Shown here piece by piece: positions 11,420 through 22,244 of a stretch of 64,000 nucleotides of DNA (positions are counted from its first letter, which is position 1; every line of letters starts with the position of its first letter). Made by a program: the position numbers and the translations under genes. The notes beneath the pieces were generated by a model, which was given only the letters and a program-made list of their open reading frames with translations, was not told where the DNA came from and did no database searches. This DNA comes from Mesocentrotus franciscanus (Eukaryota > Echinodermata > Echinoidea > Camarodonta > Strongylocentrotidae): positions 32,224,843 through 32,288,842 of the forward strand of contig CP137672.1 of NCBI GenBank assembly GCA_037976565.1. The letters are read 5' to 3'.

Positions 11420-12640
11420 GAAGCGGCGGAGCCGGGGACCCACTTGTTCAGGTACCCCTAAAGTTCCCCTTTTTACATAGGAAAGGTGCCCCCTTTAACA
11501 TCAGATAAGTGCCCCTTTTTATTTATAATGGGTGCCCGTTCCGCATTTCTTGAGTGCCTCTTACCACCTCTGATAAGTGCCCCCTTCACCTATGATAATT
11601 GCCCCTATTCAAATCTGAGAGGTGCCCATTTTACTTTAACAAGTGTTCTTTTCTTTTGTAATAAGTGCTCCTTCCCCTTCTGATAAGTGCCACTTTTCAT
11701 ATTCGATGAGTGCCACTTCTCACCTGTGATAAGTGCCCCCTGTTTTTACACATGCCCCCTTTTTCTAAGCGCCCTTTTTCCTTCTGATAAATGCCCCTTC
11801 TGACACCTCTGATAGATGCCTCTATTAAAATCTCATAGGTGCCCCTTTTCCTTGACAAGTGCCCATTTTTCTTTTTAATAAGTGCCCCTTTCCATTTTCT
11901 CAAGTGCGGCCCCTATTCATCTAAGGTGAGTGTCCCTTATCATCTCTGATAAGTACCCCTTCATTTCTTAATAGCCTCTTTTCAAATCTGAGTGGGGTCC
12001 CTTATATTTTTACAAGTGCCTCTTTTCCTTTGTATGCCCTCTTTTCATTCTTATAAGTGCTCCTTTTCATCTCCGATGCGAGCCTTATTCAAATTTGAGA
12101 GGTGCTCTCTTTAACTCTGTAATAAGTGCCCTTTTTCATCTCTGATAAGTGCCCCTTTTATTTTTGACACGTGCGCCTTATCCTTTCTAATTAATTCCAT
12201 TTTCCTTCTGATAATTGCCCCCTTTCTTGTGCAATAATTAAGTGCCCCCTTTCCGTTCTCATTAGTACCTTTTTCATCTCTGGTGAGTGCCCCTTATTAG
12301 GTGCGAGAAGTGCCTGTTTACTTTCACATGTGCTCTTTTTCTTTTCTAATAAGTCACCTTTTACCTTTGGATATGTTCCCCCTTTTCCTTTCACCATAAA
12401 ATGTGCACCTAATTTAAAGCGACTAAGAGCAACTTTTTCTTTAATTTCACCCAAAGCTAGCTCGCATTTAAAGTTTATATAATTTTATTTCTTGTCAGTC
12501 TTTCATGATTAGATCGTGCGAAAAACCCCATCAGGATTGTTTTTTTCCTTCTTTATAAGATGTAATTTTTCGACCTCACAAATCTTTGAAGTTCGCTCGC
12601 TTGCTTGCAAATAAATATTCTGACCATCACAACCAACTGC
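11420..12640. repeat. Left arm of large inverted repeat, GTGCCCC array
   Basis: From AGAAGCGGCGGAGCCGGGG at about 11,420 the sequence consists of some 30 degenerate units about 30-38 bp long built around ATAAGTGCCCCTTTT. A non-repetitive inner part of about 230 bp (12,415-12,640) follows. The same outer array and inner part recur, inverted, at 17,985-19,230: matches include GCGACTAAGAGCAA, CCCATCAGG-TTGTTTTT and TTATAAGATGTAATTTTTCG. No coding function is evident. Confidence 0.85.
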
Positions 12641-12779
12641 AAAGTATGATCCTTAAGAAGTATATTGGACCATGTAAAGAGAGAAACAAACATTGAAATC
12701 ATCCCTGATAATGTAATCACAATGTAGGGGTATAATTTCAATGTCTAAAAATTGTATATTTTGCTTTTTCCTTCCCCCT

Positions 12780-12875
12780 CCCTTTGTAGGTGCCACTCTT
12801 TCCCAGAAAGTGCCCTTTTTATTGGTGCTCCTCCACTTTGAAAGACGCTCCGCTGCCCCTGCTCTATATATATGT
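12780..12875. repeat. Extra GTGCCCC units and possible element end
   Basis: A few more GTGCCCTTTTT-type units occur here and end in GACGCTCCGCTGCCCCTGCT. The complement of this resembles the outer terminus of the left arm at 11,420. It may be the right end of a 1.45-kb element that contains the left arm, an alternative to a single giant foldback element. Confidence 0.45.
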
Positions 12876-13129
12876 ATGTATCATGACACATATATTTTGT
12901 GTACATGCACATTCAATCAATTTTCACTAGCATCATATGACCTGCAGAAGAGCAGCTGATCGAGAGCAAACTTCCTGTACTTCCTGAATGTAATATGCCA
13001 TGCATTAATCAAGAGGAGATCTAAATGTTGTGAAAAGGATTGGTTGGGATATCTATTTACAGCCTGTTCCCGCTCTTTTGTCATGTTTGCCTCGTGATCG
13101 TGAGATAATTTGAACAGGGTGACTCGGAA

Positions 13130-13440
13130 AATTATGAAGACGGAGGGACAGGTGATAATAGTGGTGATGGGAGAGAGGGGCTGATGATGGTGGTGGTGGT
13201 AAAAGCATGAGCCGATATTATGATGGCAGAAGAGGAAATTACGGGCTGCTGCTGCTGATGGTGGTGGTGGTGGTAGAGGATGGGGCTTATGGTGGTGGTA
13301 GAGAGAGGGGCTGGTGATGCTTGTGGTGGTGGTAAAGTGAGGGGCTGGGGATGGTGGAAGTAAAGGGAGGGGCCTGGTGATGCTGGTGGTATAGAGGATG
13401 GTGGTGGTGGTAGAGGAAGGGGTCTGGTGATGGCGGCCTG
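13130..13440. repeat. GGT/GAT-rich simple repeat
   Basis: The segment is made of GGTGGTGATGG-like trinucleotides with interspersed GAGAGGGG blocks. The long open frame on the minus strand (His/Pro/Thr-rich) is a by-product of the repeat. Confidence 0.85.
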
Positions 13441-14033
13441 GGCGATAAATTATACTCCTATAGTTTACCCCTATCACAAATCTCCATCATACATTGTACC
13501 AAAGATACACTGTAATATAACATTTATCAATTTGTTGTATTTTTTTAATTACATTTCCTTTTATTCCAATTAATCATGTCTAATTGAGAGCGTGCCTCAC
13601 GGAAAAAGACTGAAAATAGGGCGCCAGCTATCGGCAATAATTATACTGCGAAGTAAGGTTGATGTTTACAGTCGGAGTTTATGCTTTTCAATTTAAATTA
13701 TATTTATTTATTTTCTACTGTAACTGTATAGTGTAAATTCAAAAGCTGGAAATCAAATAATTTTAAATAGAATTGCAGTTTTTTTCCATTACAATATGCC
13801 CCATGCTTTTTTTTGGGGGGGGGAGGGGGGGGGTTGCGTTAATTGCACGCTATATCCCTAATATTAAATACCCCCAGTTTTACGACTTTGTATGATTCAT
13901 CTTCAAAAATCTATACAGGTATGTCCCCATATAGATATCATACTTAGGAGATACTTTGTAGATCTCTTTCAATATTATTATCGGCCATATATGATTATCA
14001 AAATTAAGGTTTTAATGTGATCAAAGAAAGATT

Positions 14034-14182
14034 CGACCGAAAGCTTTAGTCTCATAGTGAATTGTATCGACGGTTGTTCCTCTATACTCACTTCACCGTA
14101 CATGTCTGGCACCATTGGCCCCTTCTTAAAATGTCAGTTTTATCAAAGAATTCCCCATACCAGACGGTTATTTAAGTGAAGA
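14034..14182. mobile_element. Family C short element, diverged copy
   Basis: The segment matches the 29,899-30,050 element from the GACCGAAAGCTT start through ATCGACGGTTGTTCC to CCATACCAGACGGTTATTT. It is more diverged than the copies at 29.9 and 44.2 kb and no target duplication is visible. Confidence 0.65.
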
Positions 14183-14980
14183 TGTGATCAGTATAATTAT
14201 GAAAAGGTGCCGAACTGTTCTACCATAGGCGGATTCAAGGGGACATTAACGTGCAAAATAATCATCATTCATGATCAGATATACCAGGGCGCCCTCTCCC
14301 CTTTTGAAATTGGATCTGGAAGAAAAAAATAGTTTTGCTTGTCAGAGATTGTATAACTTCTGTCGTACTCAAAATAATCTGCGGGATTTCGTAAATCATA
14401 TAAAATAATGTCACCCCTCTTCAGACAGTCACGGTTCCGCCCCTGTTCTACAAAACATGCTCGGGAGGCAATCGCTCTGGCGCCAATTTCCTTTTCAAAC
14501 TAACCAAATTCCTTCTTACTTCAACCGTGTATGCATACCGTTAAACGCTATATCTAACCCATTTACCGAAACCTAACCTAAAACCTATAACCCTATTGTT
14601 ATATGTATATAGGCCTATCTTTGACTATCTTTGGAGCAAATTTTGCTGAAGCCGGGTCATAACCCCTTTAATTTCAATCATGGTGAGGGGATCCCCTCTG
14701 CCATCACCTAGCTCTGAAACAATGAGGAGCAGGAACATCCCACCTAGCAATGTACGTTGAGACTGAACATCAAATTCTAGCTGACACTAGCCCGATGTTA
14801 AAATGTCCGCCAGCCCAATGTTGGCTCATTGTAATTTATTTCTTACTATAATATACACAGGCCCCAAAGAGATATGGGTGGGTCTTTTTTGTTGTCAGAA
14901 CATCAGTTTCCCCTTTCTCTCCTTCGCTTTATCTCTTTCTCTCTCTCTCTCTCTTTAAAGAGATAGAATGTCTGTCGCTT

Positions 14981-15327
14981 AGGCCCCCACCACACCGAAC
15001 TAGTTCTCACTACGTTCTGGAAAATGTTGCCAAATGGGCTCAAACTGTGTGCGAACGGAGTTGAACGTAGTAGCAACTGTTTACGATCTGTATAAGAACT
15101 TCGTGGACGGGCTCGGCCTGGCTAGTACAGGAGAGTGCTCTAGAACTTTGAGCATGTTCAAAATATTCCCCGTCCTGCAATTAGACGGTTTGACAACGTA
15201 ATTAAAACGAGGAGGACGTACTACGAACGGACTGATTGCCGTACTATGAACGGAATTTCCGTACTTCGATCCTACTAGGAACGTGTTACAACGTGCCGTG
15301 GTCGAGCATCAACTAGCAGCAGTATAA
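14981..15327. mobile_element. GCCCCCAYCACA-terminus element, first copy
   Basis: The segment starts GGCCCCCACCACACCGAAC-TAGTTCTC and is followed directly by a second start of the same family (AAGCCCCCATCACATCAAAC-TAGTTCTC at 15,331). The interior is rich in CTAGTTC, GTTCTGG and GTACT-type motifs. No ORF is present. The right terminus of this copy was not identified. Confidence 0.5.
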
Positions 15328-15619
15328 GCCCCCATCACATCAAACTAGTTCTCTACGTTCTGGAACCGTCCTAGAAATTCGTAAAAACGGGTTGTGGTCG
15401 GGGTAGAATGTGTAAATAATGTCTATGATACGATCCTAGATCGTTCATAAACAGTCCTCAATACGTCTATCTCGTCTGTACCCCGTCCACAGTCAGTTCA
15501 TATCAAGTTCAGATCGGGTAAATGTGCCATTTTCAAGAAGTCCAAGCCAGTCCGTAAACAGTCTAAACCAGTTCTTAACTAGTTCTACCTCGTTCCCAAT
15601 ACGTTTAAACCATTCTAAC

Positions 15620-15794
15620 TGTGACAATATTGTTTATGAGGTTTAAGAAAAGACATACTTATAATGTTGTTATCAAAAGAGGGCAGTATACAGCCTCACT
15701 GGTAATAAATCACTCTCTAACACTACACATAAGCTGTGTGAACTATCTTTTGTTTGTGACACTTAATAAATACCACTAAAAAGATATTGAAACA
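15620..15794 (+). repeat. Gypsy 5' LTR, 175 bp
   Basis: It starts TGTGACAATATTG, ends ATATTGAAACA and is preceded by the target duplication CTAAC. Within it, AATAAA-type motifs occur (AATAAATCAC near 15,704 and TTAATAAATACC near 15,763). Its last twelve bases recur at the far end of the element. Confidence 0.8.
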
Positions 15795-15806
15795 TGGTGG
15801 CAGCGG
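15795..15806 (+). other. Putative primer-binding site
   Basis: TGGTGGCAGCGG directly follows the CA end of the LTR, where the tRNA primer of a Ty3/Gypsy element anneals; the TGG start is the usual complement of a tRNA CCA end. Confidence 0.65.
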
Positions 15807-16204
15807 TAAAGGTTCTAATATTTCCGTGGAACAGAGCTTCTTCTTTTCCTGGATGCATAGTAAACATCGGCGCTTGTTCAGAATCATATCCCTACTTTGA
15901 CCCCGTAACTCCGGCGTAGAGATATATACCCTACAAAAACATACCGAAAAATTAAGTAAATATTCATCTTTTCTTCAAATAATGGCCATGATTTACAAGT
16001 CCTTGTGTTTCTTACCTGTTTCGTGTCAATTTTCTTATCTTTTGTGGAGCATTTTCTGAAAAACGAACACTTTAGTATACACTTTCTCACAGGTTTCACG
16101 GCAAACCGCTGCACAATACAAGTGCATGCCGATGGTGGGTTGCGTGCGGGCGAGCGCCTGCGTGAAGTTATCTACCGTAATGATGCTGTCTGACAGTTTT
16201 CTCA

Positions 16205-17616
16205 ATCTGTGATCTCAGAGACGGATATCTACTCTGTACTCTGGATGAAGAGTCGAGTCTGCTGACTACATTCGCAACACACTGGGGAAGATATAAATGG
16301 AAACGTCTTCCATTTGGCTTGAAGGTCAGCAGCGAAATCTTCCAGAAAAGGCTACATCAAGCCCTTGATGGTCTCCAAGGGATACGATGTGTAGCAGATG
16401 ACATCATAATTTTGGGCAACGACGATGCTGAGCATTATGCCCGACTGCACAGTCTACTGCAAAGATGTCAAACTGTTGGTATAGTCTTGAACAAGGAGAA
16501 ATGCCGATTCCGACTGAAGGAAATCTCATTTCTAGGCCACATAGTATCCAGCTCTGGGCTCAAACTGGATCCATCAAAGATTGACGCAATCTAGGCTTGA
16601 ACATGCATGAGTCATCCAACCTGCAAGGACGACATCCATCGTTTCCGTGGCATGGTCAACTACCTTTCCAGATATCTGCCGAAGTTGTCAGATGTGATGA
16701 AGCCACTAAATGACTTGACTCACAACGACTCTGCGTGGACTTGATGGGACTCCAACCACGATAAGGCTTTCAAGCTATTGAAAGACATGCTGATACAAGC
16801 TCCAGCTTTGGCATTCTACAATCACAGCAAGCCACTTGAGATTCAGACTGATTCCAGCGCCACAGGAACAGGTGCAGTCATGCTACAAGATGGCCGACTG
16901 ATAGCATATGCCAGCAGGATGTTGAGTGATGCTGAGACCAGATACTCTGTAATTGAGAAGGAGATGCTTGGTATTGTGTTTGCACTTGAAAAATGGAACC
17001 AGTACACCTTTGGCCGTGAAGTAAATGTTTACACCGACCATAAACCTCTTGAAAGTATCTGCAAGAAGCCGCTGGATATTTCTCCAAGACGTCTACAGGG
17101 AATGCTTTTACAAGCTCTGGCATATGATGTTGAGGTACGATACCTCAAAGGCAAGGACAACCTCTTGGCTGATACTCTTAGCCGTGCTCCTCTTCCCTAC
17201 GAGAGTGGACAACACGACTTAGAAGTGGTGAATTGTCTTAGCCACTTGACACTCCCTGATGACAAGATAGCTGAGTATCCAACTCTCTCTCAACTTAAGG
17301 ACACCATACTTAAAGGGTGGCCAGACAACAAGTCACAACTCCCTCTGTCGCTCACTCCATACTTCAGTTTCAGGGATGAAATATCTGTCAGTGATGATCT
17401 CATCTTCAAAGGAGAGCGACTGGTGATCCCAAAGCTGATGAGGCATCAGATCAAGGAGGAGTTGCATGTTGGCCATAGTTTAGTTGAAGGAACTCTGAGG
17501 AGAGCACGCGATTATGTTTATTGGCCAGGTATGAACAAAGAGATCAAGGAGTGGATACAAACATGTGAAACCTGCCAAGAAAACTCCGTCTCGCAACCTG
17601 CCCAACCTCTGATGTC
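16205..17616 (+). pseudogene. Gypsy reverse transcriptase-RNase H-integrase N-terminus
   Basis: The reverse transcriptase palm begins mid-domain, passes through LPFGLKVSSEIFQKR and carries VADDIIILG at the catalytic position. It ends in SFLGHIVSSSGLKLDP, then is stopped at 16,592-16,594. A second stop interrupts RFRGMVNYLSRYLPKL...W near 16,740. From 16,778 a long frame encodes RNase H (QTDSSATGTGAVMLQDG, SVIEKEMLGIVFALEKW, NVYTDHKPLE) and then the H2C2 zinc domain of integrase (HVGHS...YWPGM...C-x2-C). The DDE core is absent. The frame is well kept between the two breaks. Confidence 0.9.
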
Positions 17617-17984
17617 GATAACGATATTGAAACACTAACTAGTTCGCAACTTGTCCTACTAGTTTGTAACCCGACCACTCCGTTCAGCGACAGTTCAACT
17701 CGTCCTCATCTCGTTCTTAGTGCGTTCGAGCGCGCCCCTATATCGTGCGTGTGCAATCCCGTCCTGGCTCGAGGGATTTAAAAACCCAGCGCGTTCTGCG
17801 ATGGGGGCTTTACACCTTGTTGCTTTACTCTATACCTATATCCCATTTATAATTTTGTATTCCTTCTCCCCCTCCCCACAACCTCGATCTCGCTATACAT
17901 ATTACCATACCCTTTTTTATCTCTGCTTTTTTCGCCGGCGATCTCTCTCTCTAACAATGATAGCAATATTTGTTTCTCTTATAC

Positions 17985-19230
17985 ATCATACAAGATATTT
18001 TGAAATCGGGTGTGATGGTCTGAATATTCATTTGCGAGCGAGCGAAGCGAGCAAGGAAAATTTATTAAGATTTATGAGGTCGCATTGCGAAAAATTACAT
18101 CTTATAAAGAGGGGAAAAACAAACCTGATGGGATTTAAGCACATTCTCATAACGGAAGACTGAAAAGACCTTTGATAAGTAACATAATTATATCATCTAT
18201 AAATCCGAGCAAGTTTTGGGGAATTTGCTCTTAGTCGCTGTAAAAAGGGGCACGTTTAATGATGAGAGGAAAAGGGGACACTTATCGAAAGGGATAATAC
18301 ACTAATTAGAAAAGAAAAGGAGCACGTGTCAAAGTACAAATGGTTATTATCAGAGGTGAAAATGGGGCACTTCTTACACCTGAAAAGAGGCACTGAGCAG
18401 ATATGAAAAGGGGCACCGATCAGATTTTAATAGGGGCACTTATCGGGGGTGAAAGGGGGCTTTTATGAAAAGGGGGAAGTGGCTCTTATTAAAAAGAAAA
18501 AGAGGCATATGATAAAATAAACGGGGCATTTATCAGAGATAAAAAAAAATTATGAGAAGGGAAGGGGCACTAATAAGAAGGCAAAAGAGCATTTATTAGA
18601 AAGGAAAAGGGGCACGTGTCAAAATAACAGGGGCAGTTATTAGAAGTGAAAAGGAACGCTCATCAGAGATGAAAAGAGCACTTATCTGGAGGGGAAGGGG
18701 CAATTGTCAAAGTAAAACGAACATCTCTCAGATTTGAAAAAGGGGCAATTATCGGAGGTTAAGGGGGCACTTATCTGAAGTGAAAAAGAGTAACTTCTCT
18801 TACCTGAAAAGGGTCATTTACCAGAGATGAAGAGGGGCACTTATGTGAATGAAAAGGGACACTTTTCATAGGTGAAAAGGGGCATATAGTGAGAAGGGGA
18901 AGGGGATTTTTTTTATGGGGGCACTTATCATAGGAAAAGGGGCACTTATTAGAAAGGAAAAGGGGCACATGTGAAAATAAAAGGTGCGCTTATCCGAGAC
19001 AAAAGGGGTAGTTATCAAAAGGGAAAGAGGCACTCGTCAAAGTAGAACGGGCACCTCTCAGGTTTGAATAGGGCAATTATCAGAGTTGTAGGGGGCACTT
19101 ATCAAAAGTGAAAAGGGGCAGTTCTCGTTCCTGAAAAGGGGCACTTCTCGTACCTAAAAAGGGGCAGTTGCTAGAGATTAAAAAGGGCACTTATAAGAAC
19201 CCCCCCCCCCGGAGCGCCGCCTCTGCTTCT
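17985..19230. repeat. Right arm of large inverted repeat, GGGGCAC array
   Basis: This is the inverted counterpart of 11,420-12,640. An inner unique part (about 17,985-18,245) includes GCGAGCGAGCGAAGCGAGC and CTTATAAAGAGGGGAAAAAC. About 950 bp of degenerate AAAAGGGGCACTTAT units follow, ending in CCCCCGGAGCGCCGCC-TCTGCTTCT. The unit-to-unit divergence is high, so the array is old or error-prone. Confidence 0.85.
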
Positions 19231-19320
19231 CTCTCTCCCTCTCTCTTTCTTCTCTACCCCTTTCCCGATATAATTATCCCCTCTTTTATACTATTTGCTT
19301 TTCTGACGGAATTTGTCTTG
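19205..19320. repeat. C-run and CT-rich tract at arm boundary
   Basis: A ten-base C homopolymer and (CT)n tract flank the right arm, mirroring the CT microsatellite outside the left arm. Confidence 0.6.
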
Positions 19321-19770
19321 TACTCTTCATAGGCTTACCCGGCCCTCTCACTGTCTCTTTCCCCTACTCATCATAATTAAATGACACGGTTACTATATTC
19401 ATCATTATTGTAAACTAACTAAATATTTTATTTTCGAACAATTTTTTAACCATTTTCTTCAAAAAGAAATTATCACATTGATACTTCAATACTAGCTTAT
19501 TAAAATTATGATCAATGTGAGAATTTATTGATATAATTCTCTTTTTAAAGATAAACTTGAGTTCTGGTAAATATAGAAAATAAATTCTTACAGAATTCAA
19601 TGAAACTTACACTGAATGTTCAAGATTACAAATAAATGACATGTGCCAAATTTTTTTGGTAGAAAATGTATAGTGGCTGAGTAATGAGCATGAGAAAGAT
19701 AAGCAATAGAAAGGATAAACAATCCAGAATAAATCATAGCACAATTTTCTCTCAAATTACGATAACTATA

Positions 19771-19929
19771 CAGGCCCGTACAAACTAGGGTTTTCCTCCA
19801 CCCCCCAAAAAAATAGTGCTCACTACCCCCCGCTTATTCGCCGACTGATTCGCCGCTAAATATTTTCTCACGAAAAAAAGTTGGCAACTCCAAGAACCCC
19901 TCCTTTAAAAAAGGCTTGTACGGGCTTGC
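19771..19929. mobile_element. 160-bp MITE with TA target site
   Basis: The ends CAGGCCCGTACAA and TTGTACGGGCTTG are inverted repeats, flanked by ACTATA on the left and CTATA on the right, consistent with a TA-type target duplication. The interior has C-runs and no ORF. Confidence 0.65.
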
Positions 19930-19954
19930 TATACCAGAGCTCAAGATTAGCTTT

Positions 19955-20292
19955 AACTAATGAAATGTGAATAATAATAATCATTTTTTCGTTCTGCAAA
20001 ATGTACGATTCTCCTTAAACAGCAAATTAAATACCAGTATTGAAAGATTGGTATTTTTTCCTTCATATTTATTATTGAACATTAGTCTCAACACGATAAA
20101 GTAAATCCATATCAGAATTTATTCATTATTCATTTTTTAACTAACGAAACGTGAATATTGATCATTTTTAGTTCTACTAAATAATGTAGCAATTCTCCTT
20201 GACCAGAAAATTCAACACCAGTTACTTGAAAGACTGGTATTTATTCCTTGATATTTATTATGGAACATTAATCTTAACACGATAAAGTAAAA
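19955..20292. repeat. Two diverged tandem copies, about 185-bp spacing
   Basis: A block containing AACTAATGAAATGTGAATA, ATTCTCCTTAAACAG, TTGAAAGATTGGTATTT and TTAACACGATAAAGTAAA-like segments occurs at 19,955-20,110 and again at 20,137-20,292 with about 85% similarity by eye. It is an old local duplication with no coding potential. Confidence 0.75.
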
Positions 20293-20814
20293 CTCGTGCG
20301 TTTCACAATGGTGACAACAAATTTTCTCATCATATTTGGCTAAGATTGCATGCAAAAGATACTAGCGTTCCTCCAATACATTTTTTTATAAGCAATGTTG
20401 CAAAATGTACAAACATGGGCAAACATTTCGGTAGGCCTAATCTTAGAATCAGCGTTGTTCCACCGTAGAAATGCTATATAGGAAATTATAAACGAGATCA
20501 ACTCGAGTCTGCTGCTAACATATGTGAAGTTTAAGTACGGTTTCCAAAGACACGTTTGGTAGGGCACTTGTCTACCTGTTGTATTGCCGATGTATACTGC
20601 TCCCAAGGAGTAGCAAGCAGAGCACACACTGTTCCACCACCACGCTTGAATTGACTTCTCTGAACAAAAACGAAACAAAACAAAACAAATCAAAACAAAA
20701 GAGAAGGGAAAAATTGATGATAATACTCACTGATTTATGGTGATTATTTTTGTAAATACTGTATTTCAGAACGGGCGGTTTGAATTGGGGTGAAATAAGC
20801 ATGAACCATGGAGG

Positions 20815-20985
20815 GAGAAGTTCCACTGGCGTACTGGTGGGGCTTGGGGGGGGCGCTAGCCCCCCCCAAATAAAATTAAACCATGACTTATTTTCAATTC
20901 CATACAAGTGATTTATAAATGTTCGTGATATCACATGATTTTCAACAAAAATGCGCGTTTCTCCATTTCTGTTGCAAACTGACAC
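20815..20985. mobile_element. CCACTGGCGTACTG-terminus element fragment
   Basis: A CCACTGGCGTACTGG end followed by a G/C-run and AATAAAATTAAACCATG occurs here. A similar CACTGGCGTACTGAGGGGG and AATAAAATTCAAACGTGG arrangement occurs at 21,766-21,830. Both look like members of one short element family; the second ends are not resolved. Confidence 0.45.
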
Positions 20986-21257
20986 ATTCCCAAATAGCCA
21001 GGAAGAGCATAATTATGTTTTTATAGTCACTATTAATTTAGTGTCCACTAACAGTAACACTAGTAGATAACCGTATTATACGGCGTATATCCAGTTTAGC
21101 GAAAAGTCTGGATACCCGTATGTCCGGCCTATATAGAGAAGAGCTTAGAAAAGACCGCGGCAGCTCTAGTCGGTACGCGGGGGAATGCGCAGTCGCCTGC
21201 GCCCAGGGTTTGTTTTGGATGTGGCGAGGAGGGTCATTTCCGGAGGGAATGTTCCAC

Positions 21258-21765
21258 AGGCGCGGATCCAGGGGGCGAGCGGACCTTGCCCCCAAAAGAA
21301 AAAGAAAAAAGAGAGAGAGAGAAGGAAAAAGGAAAAGAGGAGATAAAGGGAAGGAAAAAAAAGAGGAAGAAGAAAAGAAAAGAAGGGGGATATCAGTTGC
21401 AATTTTCCCGCCAACAAGTTGTGGATCGGAGGGGGGGCAAAGGCCCTTGCCTCTCCCCCCCCCCGCCAAAAAAAGAGAGAGAAGGAAAGGGAAAGAGGAG
21501 AGCTAAAAGGGAACAAAAAAGAGGAAGAAGAAAAGAAAAGGGTGAAAAGAAGGGAGATCAGATGCGTTTAATTCCGCCAACAACATGTGGATCGGGGGGG
21601 GCGAAAGGCCCTTGCCCCCTAGCAAATCTAAAAGAGAGAGAGAGAAGGAAGGGAAGGGAAAGGAAAAGGGGAGGGAAAGATAAGGAAAGAAAGAGAGAAA
21701 GAATTAAGATAGGTAGGGGATATCAGTTGCGATTTTTCCCGCCAACAAGGTGTAGATCGGGGGAC
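21258..21765. repeat. Three tandem copies of a roughly 165-bp unit
   Basis: Each unit has GGATC-GGGGGGG, AAAGGCCCTTGCC, a long AAAGAGAGAGAGAAGGAAAGG purine tract, then GATATCAGTTGC and TTTTCCCGCCAACAAG-TGTGGATC. Unit starts are near 21,266, 21,424 and 21,591, with a fourth start truncated at 21,762. The first unit begins with the CAGGCGCGGATCC terminus shared with other loci, suggesting that the array grew from a MITE end. Long frames through it are artefacts of purine-rich DNA. Confidence 0.75.
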
Positions 21766-22244
21766 ACTGGCGTACTGAGGGGGTGAGCCAATTAGTGTCC
21801 TGCCAGTGTCACAATAAAATTCAAACGTGGTTCATTTCTAATTCGATACCGGTGATTTACAAATGTTGCTGAAATGACATAATTATCCGAGATTTTTCCT
21901 CACTTTTTAGTAAATTATACTTTTTATGCGTTTGTTGGAAAATTACAAATTCCTAAATTTGCAGTCAGGCAAGAAATATGCTTATTTAGAGGCCTACATG
22001 GCAGGGCCCGCAGAACGACGGGGCTCCGGGACCTCGAGCTCCGCCCCACTTTTTGGAAAAAGTATACTAAACAGGCGCGGATCTACGGGGGTTAGTGGGT
22101 TAAACCCCCTTGGGCCGCCAAAAAGAAAAAAATGAAGAAAAAAAACGCACACTGGAGAGGACCTTTAAAGTACAAATATTGTGAGAAGAGAATCTTCAAC
22201 TCATTTGGTAACTTAACCAAACACATGATAACTCTGGATATTAC

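Larger units (their letters stand above)
15620..17634 (+). mobile_element. Internally deleted Mag/SURL-type Gypsy element
   Basis: The remnant runs from a TG...CA LTR (15,620-15,794) through a primer-binding-site-like TGGTGGCAGCGG and a pol segment to a vestige of the 3' LTR (GATATTGAAACA at 17,623-17,634, identical to the end of the 5' LTR). The 5-bp duplication CTAAC flanks it (15,615-15,619; 17,635-17,639), typical of Ty3/Gypsy integration. Gag, protease, the first half of reverse transcriptase and the catalytic part of integrase are missing, so internal deletions followed insertion. The RNase H and zinc-finger regions resemble the Mag/SURL group known in sea urchins. Confidence 0.85.
15328..17815. 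mobile_element. GCCCCCAYCACA element split by a Gypsy insertion
   Basis: The left part (15,328-15,619) starts TAAGCCCCCATCACA and the right part (17,640-17,815) ends GCGATGGGGGCTTTA, so the two ends are inverted copies. The CTAGTTCGC/GTTC-rich interior continues on both sides of the Gypsy remnant at 15,620-17,634, which is flanked by the direct repeat CTAAC. Without the insertion the element would be about 470 bp. It is non-coding. Confidence 0.65.

Noticed and set aside
12917..13477. 186-codon His/Pro/Thr-rich frame on the minus strand
   Set aside because: It follows the GGT/GAT simple repeat and has no protein-like content outside it.
21038..21786. Several 115-165-codon Lys/Arg/Glu- or Ser/Phe-rich frames on both strands
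   Set aside because: They run through purine-rich tandem repeats and share no homology that I recognise.
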